Below are positions 33,479 to 40,366 of a stretch of DNA of 64,000 bases, one piece after another. The stretch covers positions 124,001-188,000 of the forward strand of contig NZ_FOBO01000001.1 in NCBI RefSeq assembly GCF_900109855.1. The letters run 5' to 3'. The notes beneath the pieces are model-generated. The model saw nothing but the letters and a program-made list of their open reading frames with translations, did not search any database and had not been told where the DNA came from. Every line of letters begins with the position of its first letter. Position 1 is the first letter of the stretch. A program made the position numbers and the translations under genes. Origin of the DNA: Roseovarius tolerans (GTDB lineage Bacteria > Pseudomonadota > Alphaproteobacteria > Rhodobacterales > Rhodobacteraceae).

Positions 33479-34516
33479 ATGACGACGACAAGACGCAAGT
33501 TCCTGAAATCCGCCGGTGCCGGTGCAGTGGCCGCCCCGCTCGCCGCCCCCGCGCTCGCGCAATCGACGATCACCTGGCGGATGCAGACCTATGCCGGTGC
33601 TGCTTTGGCCGAGCATGTGGTGAAACCGGCCATCGACACGTTCAACAAGATCGCGGGCGATCGCATGCAGATCGAGCTCTTTTATGCCGATCAGCTGGTG
33701 CCCACCGGCGAGCTTTTCCGCTCCATGCAGCAGGGCACCATCGACGCCGTGCAGTCCGACGATGACAGCATGGCGAGCCCGACCGAAGTGACCGTCTTTG
33801 GCGGCTATTTCCCGTTTGGCTCGCGCTATAGCCTCGATGTTCCGGTCCTGTTTAACCAGTACGGCCTCAAGGAGATTTGGGAAGAGGAATACGCACGCGT
33901 CGGCGTCAAACACATCAGCGCCGGGTCGTGGGACCCGTGCCATTTCGCCACCAAGGACCCGATCCACAGCCTTGAGGATCTCAAGGGCAAGCGCGTCTTT
34001 ACCTTCCCGACGGCGGGCCGGTTCCTGTCGCAATTCGGCGTGGTCCCAGTGACCCTGCCATGGGAGGATATCGAGGTTGCGGTGCAGACCGGCGAGCTTG
34101 ACGGCATCGCATGGTCGGGCATCACCGAGGATTACACGGTGGGTTGGGCCGATGTGACCAACTACTTCCTGACCAACAACATCTCGGGCGCGTGGGTTGG
34201 CCATTTCTTTGCCAATATGGGCCGTTGGGAGGAACTGCCGGAGGATCTGAAACTTCTGCTCGCCACCTGCATGGAACAGTCGCACTACTATCGCCAATGG
34301 TGGTATTGGGGCGGTGAGGCGCGTCTGCGCGTGCATGGTGAAAAGATGCAGCTGACGACGATCCCGGATGCGGAATGGGCCACGGTGGAGACGGCCGCGC
34401 GCGAATTCTGGGACGAGATCGCGGCGCAATCCGAGACCAAGGCCAAGGTCGTGGAGATCTTCAAGCAGTACAACGCCGATATGGAAAAGGCCGGACGCCC
34501 ATACCGCTATACCTGA
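33479..34516 (+). CDS. TRAP transporter binding protein, Tat-exported
   Basis: A 345-residue protein with AAGGAG before the ATG. The N-terminus has a textbook twin-arginine motif, TRRKFLK, then a hydrophobic stretch ending APALAQ, so it should be exported folded by Tat. The mature protein (ITWRMQTYAGAALAEHVVKPAIDTFNKIAG; LKGKRVFTFPTAGRFL; VQTGELDGIAWSG) belongs to the branch that includes the Rhodobacter 2-oxoacid binder TakP. The operon order Q-M-P differs from the P-Q-M order at 19944-22871. Confidence 0.92.
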   Translation: MTTTRRKFLKSAGAGAVAAPLAAPALAQSTITWRMQTYAGAALAEHVVKPAIDTFNKIAGDRMQIELFYADQLVPTGELFRSMQQGTIDAVQSDDDSMASPTEVTVFGGYFPFGSRYSLDVPVLFNQYGLKEIWEEEYARVGVKHISAGSWDPCHFATKDPIHSLEDLKGKRVFTFPTAGRFLSQFGVVPVTLPWEDIEVAVQTGELDGIAWSGITEDYTVGWADVTNYFLTNNISGAWVGHFFANMGRWEELPEDLKLLLATCMEQSHYYRQWWYWGGEARLRVHGEKMQLTTIPDAEWATVETAAREFWDEIAAQSETKAKVVEIFKQYNADMEKAGRPYRYT

Positions 34517-34538
34517 GCGGGGCCTTTGCCGATACCAG

Positions 34539-34564
34539 AAGGGGGCCCGTGCCGGGCCCCCTTT
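34539..34564 (+). terminator. Rho-independent-type terminator or attenuator
   Basis: AAGGGGGCCC (34539-34548) and GGGCCCCCTT (34554-34563) form a 10-bp stem with loop GTGCC, followed by a short T-run. It sits 22 bases after the TRAP binding-protein stop and 27 bases before the glutamine-synthetase-like gene. The T-run is short, so partial read-through into the downstream genes is likely. Confidence 0.7.
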
Positions 34565-34590
34565 CCCAAGCCTGAATGGAGCGAAAGACC

Positions 34591-35952
34591 ATGACTGCCC
34601 TGACACTGGATGCGCTGAAAACAAAGGCCGCGAGCGGCGATATCGACACCGTGCTGGCCTGCGCCGTGGATATGCAGGGCCGCCTTGTGGGCAAGCGGTT
34701 CCACGTGTCGAACTTTATTGAGGCGGGCTTTGAGGAAACGCATTGCTGCAACTACCTGCTGGCCACCGATCTGGAGATGGAAACGCCCGACGGCTATGCC
34801 GCGACAAGCTGGGCAATGGGCTATGGCGATTACACGATGAAGCCGGACCTTGCCACGCTCTGCCCGGTGCCTTGGCTCGAGGGCACCGCGCTGGTGCTCT
34901 GCGATTTTCTCGATCACCATTCCCATGGTCCGGTGCCGCATTCCCCGCGCCAGATTCTCAAGGCGCAGATGGAGCGCGCAGCCGCCATGGGCCTGACGCC
35001 GATGATGGCGACCGAGTTGGAGTTCTTCCTGTTCGAGCGCTCCTACGACGAGATCCGCGCCAGCGGTTACCGTGACCTGACGACGCTGGTGAAATACAAT
35101 CAAGATTACTCGATCCAGTTCACCACCCGCGATGAGCATGTCATGCGCCCGGTGCGCAACGCGCTATACGCCATGGGCATTCCGGTCGAGAACACCAAGG
35201 GCGAGGCCGAGATCGGGCAGGAAGAGCTCAACATCCGCTATGGTGACGCGCTCGAGGCGTGCGACCGGCACACGCTGGCCAAGCACGCGGTCAAGGAGAT
35301 CGCCGCCCAGCATGGTCATTCCGCGACCTTCCTGCCGAAATGGCGCGCTGACAAGGTGGGCAGTGCCGCGCATATCCACCAGTCGCTGTTCAACGCCGAG
35401 GGCAATGTATTTTTTGATGCGGGTGCGCCGCATTCGATGTCGCAGGTGATGCGTCAATACGTGGCCGGGCTGTTGAAATACGCGCCCGACTGCATGCTGC
35501 TCATGGCCCCCTATATCAACAGCTACAAGCGCTTTGTGCCGGGCACCTTTGCCCCCACCAAGACCGCCTGGTCGATCGACAACCGCACCGCCGGGTTCCG
35601 CCTTGTGGGCGAGGGCACCAAGGGCGTGCGCATCGAATGCCGCATTCCGGGGTCGGACATGAACCCCTATCTCGCCTGTGCCGGGCAACTGGCGGCGGGG
35701 CTTGCGGGGATCGAGGAGGGGCTGGACTTGCCCGATCCGGCGCAGGGCGATCTCTACAGCATGGCGGACGTGGCCGAGGTGCCGCACAAACTGAGCATGG
35801 CGACCGAGACCTTCCGCAACTCGGCGATGCTGCGGCATGCCTTCGGCGATGCGGTGGTCGATCACTACACCCGCGCGGCGGAGGTCGAGCAAGAGGATTT
35901 CGACCGCGCGGTGACCGATTACGAAGTGCAGCGCGGATTCGAACGGGCGTGA
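34591..35952 (+). CDS. glutamine-synthetase-like ligase (gamma-glutamylamide synthetase type)
   Basis: A 453-residue GS-fold protein; ATG 34591 has GGAG nine bases upstream. GS elements are present: TELEFFLFE, EIGQEELNIRYGDAL, the HIHQSLFNAEG substrate/ATP loop, NSYKRFVPGTFAPTKTAWSIDNRTAGFR, and a C-terminal RIPGSDMNPYLACAGQLAAG. The N-terminal beta-grasp part is short and divergent from GlnA. This type joins glutamate to amines such as methylamine, isopropylamine, ethanolamine or putrescine rather than ammonia. The downstream dehydrogenases and upstream amidohydrolase support such a role. It could also be a paralogue of other substrate specificity. Confidence 0.85.
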   Translation: MTALTLDALKTKAASGDIDTVLACAVDMQGRLVGKRFHVSNFIEAGFEETHCCNYLLATDLEMETPDGYAATSWAMGYGDYTMKPDLATLCPVPWLEGTALVLCDFLDHHSHGPVPHSPRQILKAQMERAAAMGLTPMMATELEFFLFERSYDEIRASGYRDLTTLVKYNQDYSIQFTTRDEHVMRPVRNALYAMGIPVENTKGEAEIGQEELNIRYGDALEACDRHTLAKHAVKEIAAQHGHSATFLPKWRADKVGSAAHIHQSLFNAEGNVFFDAGAPHSMSQVMRQYVAGLLKYAPDCMLLMAPYINSYKRFVPGTFAPTKTAWSIDNRTAGFRLVGEGTKGVRIECRIPGSDMNPYLACAGQLAAGLAGIEEGLDLPDPAQGDLYSMADVAEVPHKLSMATETFRNSAMLRHAFGDAVVDHYTRAAEVEQEDFDRAVTDYEVQRGFERA

Positions 35953-35969
35953 GGGCGGCAACGCTGGAG

Positions 35970-35995
35970 TTGAGTATTTTGGGAACGATGAAAGG
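35970..35995 (+). repeat. GTATTTT-type intergenic motif, copy 1
   Basis: TTGAGTATTTTGGGAACGAT and the following GAAAGG lie 18 bases after the glutamine-synthetase-like stop and about 33 bases before the aldehyde dehydrogenase start. Similar elements occur at 43554-43576 (minus strand) and 52952-52975 (plus strand). Shared core: T-AGTATTTT-G-(CC/GG)AA, then GAA. The role is unknown. Confidence 0.4.
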
Positions 35996-36028
35996 GCGGG
36001 ACATGCGCCCGCCGAAAGAGGTGTGAAA

Positions 36029-37408
36029 ATGCCGGAACTGACCTGTATATCTCCGATCGACGGATCGGTCTTTGCCACACGTGAGACGCTGAGCGCCGAG
36101 GCCGTGCGCGCGGCAATCGCCGAGACCCGCGCGGCACAGGCGGACTGGGCCGCGCGGCCCTTGCAGGAGCGGATAGACCACGTGATGGCGGGCGTCGCCG
36201 CTGTCGGTGAGATGAACGATGAGATCGTGCCGGAACTGGCGCGCATGATGGGCCGCCCTGTGCGCTATGGCGGCGAGTTCGGCGGTTTCAACGAGCGTGC
36301 CTCCTATATGGCGGAGATCGCCGAGCAGGGGCTGGCCGATATCGAGGTGTCGGAGGATGGCGCGTTCCACCGCTATATCCGCCGGGTGCCGCATGGTGTG
36401 GTGTTCGTCGTGGCGCCGTGGAATTACCCCTACATGACGGCGATCAACACCGTGGCCCCGGCGCTCATAGCCGGGAACGCGGTTGTGCTGAAACACGCGA
36501 CGCAGACCCTGCTTGTGGGCGAGCGCATGGCGCGGGCCTTCCATGAGGCGGGCGTGCCCGAGGCCGTGTTCCGCAACGTGTTTCTGGATCACGGCACCAC
36601 ATCGACGCTGATCTCCGACCGGCAGTTCGATTTCGTCAATTTCACCGGGTCGGTCGGTGGCGGTCAGGCGATGGAACGTGCCGCCGCAGGTACCTTTACG
36701 GGCCTTGGGTTGGAACTGGGCGGAAAGGATCCGGGCTACGTGATGGACGACGCCGACCCGGTGACGGCAGCCGAGGGGCTGATCGACGCCGCGATGTTCA
36801 ATTCCGGCCAGTGCTGTTGCGGGATAGAGCGGATTTACGTGCACGAAAGCCTGTTTGAAGCGTTCGTGGCAAAGGCGGTGGAGATCGTGAACGGCTACCA
36901 TCTTGGCGATCCGCTGGACCCCGAGACCACGATCGGGCCAATGGCCAACACACGATTTGCCGACGAGGTGCGCGCGCAGATCGACGAGGCCGTGGCGGCG
37001 GGGGCTGTGGCGCATATCGCGACCATGCCGCAGGACGATGGCGGCTGCTACCTGACGCCGCAGATCCTGACCAATGTCACCCATGACATGCGCGTCATGC
37101 GCGACGAGAGCTTTGGCCCCGTGGTCGGCATCATGCCGGTCAGGGACGATACGCACGCGATCGCCCTGATGAATGACAGCCCCTTCGGGCTCACCGCATC
37201 GCTCTGGACCTGCGACGCGGCGCGTGCCGCGCGGGTGGGCGATGCCATCGAGACCGGCACCGTCTTCATGAACCGCGCCGATTACCTTGATCCCGCGCTG
37301 TGCTGGACCGGCTGCAAGAGCACCGGACGCGGTGGCGCGCTCTCGGTCATCGGCTATCACAACCTGACCCGTCCGAAATCCTATCATCTCAAGAAGGCTA
37401 CGACATGA
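36029..37408 (+). CDS. NAD(P)-dependent aldehyde dehydrogenase
   Basis: A 459-residue ALDH; ATG 36029 has AAAGAGG seven bases upstream, with GTG two codons earlier as alternative. Landmarks are VAPWNYPYMTAINTVAPALIAGNAVVLKHA, the Rossmann VNFTGSVGGGQ, catalytic Glu in LELGGKDPG, and catalytic cysteine in FNSGQCCCG at about residue 260. It would oxidise an aldehyde made by the alcohol dehydrogenase encoded next to it. Its TGA overlaps that gene's ATG. KHATQTLLVGERMA is reminiscent of aldehyde dehydrogenases of amine catabolism, but the substrate is open. Confidence 0.93.
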   Translation: MPELTCISPIDGSVFATRETLSAEAVRAAIAETRAAQADWAARPLQERIDHVMAGVAAVGEMNDEIVPELARMMGRPVRYGGEFGGFNERASYMAEIAEQGLADIEVSEDGAFHRYIRRVPHGVVFVVAPWNYPYMTAINTVAPALIAGNAVVLKHATQTLLVGERMARAFHEAGVPEAVFRNVFLDHGTTSTLISDRQFDFVNFTGSVGGGQAMERAAAGTFTGLGLELGGKDPGYVMDDADPVTAAEGLIDAAMFNSGQCCCGIERIYVHESLFEAFVAKAVEIVNGYHLGDPLDPETTIGPMANTRFADEVRAQIDEAVAAGAVAHIATMPQDDGGCYLTPQILTNVTHDMRVMRDESFGPVVGIMPVRDDTHAIALMNDSPFGLTASLWTCDAARAARVGDAIETGTVFMNRADYLDPALCWTGCKSTGRGGALSVIGYHNLTRPKSYHLKKATT

Positions 37409-38550
37409 CATTCACCGCAAACTGGTCCTATCCCACCGCCATCCGTTTCGGGGCGGGCCGCATCGCGGAACTGGCCGAGGCTTGCACACAGGCCGGCATC
37501 ACCCGCCCGCTGCTCGTGACCGACAAGGGGCTGGCGCCGCTGCCGATCACCGCGCAGGCAATGGAGATCCTGCGCAAGGCGGGGCTGGAGGCCGCCGTGT
37601 TTTCCGAGGTCGATCCCAACCCAAACGAGATCAACCTTGCCGCTGGGGTCGAGGCCTACAAGGCCGGGGGCCATGACGGGGTGATCGCGTTCGGCGGCGG
37701 CTCGGGGCTCGACCTTGGCAAATGCGTGGCCTTCATGGCGGGGCAGACGCGCCCGATCTGGGATTTCGAGGACATCGGTGATTGGTGGACGCGCGCCGAT
37801 GCCGATGCCATCGCCCCGATCATCGCCGTGCCCACCACGGCAGGGACCGGCTCGGAGGTTGGGCGCGCAGGCGTACTGACCAATTCGGTAAGCCACGAGA
37901 AAAAGATCATCTTTCACCCCAAGATGCTGCCCGTTACGGTGATCTGTGATCCCGAACTGACCGTCGGAATGCCGAAGGCGATCACCGCGGGCACCGGGCT
38001 CGACGCCTTCGCGCATTGCGTCGAGGCGTTCTCCTCGCCGCATTACCACCCGATGTCCCAGGGCATCGCGCTGGAAGGCATGCGGCTGGTGATCGAGAAC
38101 CTGCCGCGCGCCTATGAGACGCCTGACGATATCGAGGCGCGCGCCCATATGATGAGCGCTGCGGCCATGGGCGCGACGGCCTTTCAAAAGGGTCTGGGCG
38201 CGATCCACGCGATGAGCCATCCGGTGGGCGCGCATTTCAACACCCATCACGGCACCACCAATGCGGTTTGCATGCCCGCCGTTCTGGACCTGAACGCGCC
38301 CATGATCTCCGACCGCTTCGACCGTGCGGCGGGTTATTTGGGCATTGAGGGCGGCTATGACGGCTTTCGCGCCTTCGTGGACCGCTTCAACGACAGTTTC
38401 GCCGTGCCCAAGGGGCTGGCTGCGCTCGGCGTGACCGAGGATGCCATCCCGACACTTGTCAAGGGCGCGATCAAGGATCCGTCCTGCGGCGGCAATCCCA
38501 TTGAACTGACCGAAGAAAACCTGGCGGTGCTCTTCCAAGCGGCGATGTAG
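37405..38550 (+). CDS. iron-containing alcohol dehydrogenase
   Basis: A 381-residue group III alcohol dehydrogenase, started at ATGA overlapped with the aldehyde dehydrogenase gene. The NAD-binding loop is GGGSGLDLGKCVAFMA at about residues 94-109. Metal ligands are in TGLDAFAHCVEAFSS and GAIHAMSHPVGAHFNTHHGTTNAVCMP (Asp plus three His). It oxidises an alcohol to an aldehyde with NAD; paired with the upstream aldehyde dehydrogenase this gives acid formation. It is the last clear gene of the operon. Confidence 0.94.
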   Translation: MTFTANWSYPTAIRFGAGRIAELAEACTQAGITRPLLVTDKGLAPLPITAQAMEILRKAGLEAAVFSEVDPNPNEINLAAGVEAYKAGGHDGVIAFGGGSGLDLGKCVAFMAGQTRPIWDFEDIGDWWTRADADAIAPIIAVPTTAGTGSEVGRAGVLTNSVSHEKKIIFHPKMLPVTVICDPELTVGMPKAITAGTGLDAFAHCVEAFSSPHYHPMSQGIALEGMRLVIENLPRAYETPDDIEARAHMMSAAAMGATAFQKGLGAIHAMSHPVGAHFNTHHGTTNAVCMPAVLDLNAPMISDRFDRAAGYLGIEGGYDGFRAFVDRFNDSFAVPKGLAALGVTEDAIPTLVKGAIKDPSCGGNPIELTEENLAVLFQAAM

Positions 38551-38558
38551 CGGTCAGG

Positions 38559-38807
38559 CTATGAGGTGACGCGCGGGTGCTCTTGCATGACGAGGGACCT
38601 GCGCGCATCATCGGCGAAAAGCAGAACCTCGGCGGGATTGGGTGGGGGTGTTTGCGCGATGCGCTGGCTTACATGCTGCGCCATGCTACGTTGCCGAATG
38701 AGTTCGAAGAGCAACGCATGGCGCGGGCTCTTTTCGGTGTATCCGTCAGCTTGGCGGGCATAGGTCATCGGGTCACTCGTCGAAATCGGTCTCGTCTGAA
38801 TAGCCAT
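38559..38807 (-). CDS. possible small protein, unknown
   Basis: An 82-codon reading from ATG 38807 (or 69 from ATG 38768) ends 8 bases after the alcohol dehydrogenase stop on the opposite strand. The product is polar and helical (HALLFELIRQRSMAQHVSQRIAQTPPP). No ribosome-binding site is evident at either start, and a plus-strand reading of similar length overlaps it. No family is recognised. It is listed because it is the best candidate gene in a 476-bp gap. Confidence 0.3.
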   Translation of the reverse strand: MAIQTRPISTSDPMTYARQADGYTEKSPRHALLFELIRQRSMAQHVSQRIAQTPPPNPAEVLLFADDARRSLVMQEHPRVTS

Positions 38808-39026
38808 TGAAGATTGACGGAGGATTAAGGCGCTTTTGGCGCGCGAAAGAAGCGGCGATGTGACGTTTGGCAGGTTTTGCGGTGTGAATAACGTGATGCC
38901 GCGCGTGATCCTGCGGATGTCGGCGGGGTGTTTGCGTCTCGTCCTCACATGCGGGATAGTCGTGCCAAATAGCGCCCGAGTCAGGCTGTGCCCTGCACGG
39001 GCGATCAAGAGGAAAGGACAATCCAT
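38808..39026. other. intergenic region before the molybdenum hydroxylase operon
   Basis: About 220 bases precede the FAD subunit gene and should carry its promoter. AGGAAAGGA at 39010-39018 is the ribosome-binding site. A TTGGCA-like -35 hexamer is at 38867-38872, but no convincing -10 follows at the right spacing. No RNA gene or strong hairpin was recognised. Confidence 0.4.
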
Positions 39027-39890
39027 ATGCGATACGAGGCACCAAGACGGTTGGAAGATGCCGTGAGCCTGCTGGCCGGGCAGGATGGTGCGCATGTGCT
39101 GGCGGGGGGCACCGACCTGCTCGTCAAGCTGCGCTCGGAGATGATCGAGCCGGAGATGATCGTCGATATCAAGCGCATCGAGGGCATGCGCGAGATTGCC
39201 GCCGAGGACGGCGGCTGGCGCATCGGGGCGGCAGTCTCGGGCGCCGAGATGGGCGAGCATGCGGGGCTGGTCGCCGATTGGCCCGGTGTGGTCGAGGCGG
39301 CGGGGCTCATTGGCTCGACGCAGATCCAGGGCCGCGCCACGCTGGCGGGGAACCTCTGCAACGCCTCACCGGCGGCGGACAGCGTCCCGGCGATGGTTGC
39401 GGCGGGGGCCAGGGTGCGGATCGCCGGACCGAACGGCATGCGCGACATGGATGTGATCGACGTGCCCCAAGGCCCCGGCAAGACGGCGCTGGAGCGTGGC
39501 GAATTCATCGCCTTTGTCTGGCTGCCTGCCCGTGGCGAACACTCTAGCGATGCCTATCTGCGCTTCATCCCGCGCACCGAGATGGATATCGCCGTTGTCG
39601 GCTGTGGCATCTCGCTGAGCCTTGACGATGGCGACCGGGTGACGGCGGCGCGGGTGTCGCTTGGCGCGGTCGGCCCCAAGGTGATGTTGGTCGAGGAGGC
39701 GGCAGAGGCGATAACGCGGCGCGTTCTCGACGAGGCGGCGCTGAGCGATCTGGCGGCGGCCTGCTCGGCGGCGGCCACACCGATTGACGACAAGCGCGGC
39801 ACGATTGATTTCCGCAAGCATGTGGCGGGCGTTCTGGCCCGCCGCGCGGCGGTGATCGCGGCCAAACGCGCGAAAGGAGAGACGGCATGA
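39027..39890 (+). CDS. molybdenum hydroxylase FAD-binding subunit (CoxM/XdhB type)
   Basis: A 287-residue subunit; ATG 39027 follows AGGAAAGGA. The FAD motifs are AHVLAGGTDLLVKLRS at about 21-36 and TLAGNLCNASPAADSVPAM near 112-130, as in the medium chains of carbon monoxide and xanthine dehydrogenase families. It carries electrons from the molybdenum and Fe-S subunits to its acceptor. It overlaps the next gene (ATGA) and is the first of a four-gene operon. Confidence 0.93.
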   Translation: MRYEAPRRLEDAVSLLAGQDGAHVLAGGTDLLVKLRSEMIEPEMIVDIKRIEGMREIAAEDGGWRIGAAVSGAEMGEHAGLVADWPGVVEAAGLIGSTQIQGRATLAGNLCNASPAADSVPAMVAAGARVRIAGPNGMRDMDVIDVPQGPGKTALERGEFIAFVWLPARGEHSSDAYLRFIPRTEMDIAVVGCGISLSLDDGDRVTAARVSLGAVGPKVMLVEEAAEAITRRVLDEAALSDLAAACSAAATPIDDKRGTIDFRKHVAGVLARRAAVIAAKRAKGETA

Positions 39891-40366
39891 GCCAGCTACA
39901 CGTAACCACCAAGATCAACGGCGATGAGACCGAATTTCTCTGTGAGGCCGAGGACACGCTGCTCGACGTGCTGCGCGACCGGCTGGGCCTGACCGGCACC
40001 AAGGAAGGTTGCGGCACCGGCGATTGCGGGGCCTGTTCGGTGGCCGTGGATGGCCGTCTTGTCTGTTCCTGCCTGATGCTGGGCGCCGAGGCCGAGGGCC
40101 GCGACATCGCCACCATCGAGGGCATGGCGACGGGCGATCAGCTGCACCCGCTGCAACAGAAATTCATCGAGATGGCCGCCCTGCAATGCGGCATCTGCAC
40201 GCCGGGCATTCTGGTCGCGGCGCAGTCGCTGCTGGAGCGCAACCCCGATCCGAGCGAGGAGGAGGTGCGCTATTGGCTGGCGGGAAATCTCTGCCGCTGT
40301 ACCGGCTATGACAAGATCATCCGCGCCGTGATGGAAACGGCGGCGGATATGCGGAGGGCATCGTAA
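39887..40366 (+). CDS. molybdenum hydroxylase [2Fe-2S] subunit (CoxS type)
   Basis: A 159-residue small subunit with two [2Fe-2S] clusters. The plant-ferredoxin-like cluster uses GCGTGDCGACSV and the later RLVCSC; the C-terminal helical cluster uses LQCGICTPG and GNLCRCTGY. These match CoxS/XdhC-type proteins. The start overlaps the FAD subunit gene and the stop overlaps the large subunit ATG (TAATG), indicating translational coupling. Confidence 0.95.
   Translation: MSQLHVTTKINGDETEFLCEAEDTLLDVLRDRLGLTGTKEGCGTGDCGACSVAVDGRLVCSCLMLGAEAEGRDIATIEGMATGDQLHPLQQKFIEMAALQCGICTPGILVAAQSLLERNPDPSEEEVRYWLAGNLCRCTGYDKIIRAVMETAADMRRAS

Noticed and set aside
38988-39026. Longer N-terminus for the FAD subunit
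   Set aside because: The extension lacks a ribosome-binding site; AGGAAAGGA precedes the ATG at 39027.
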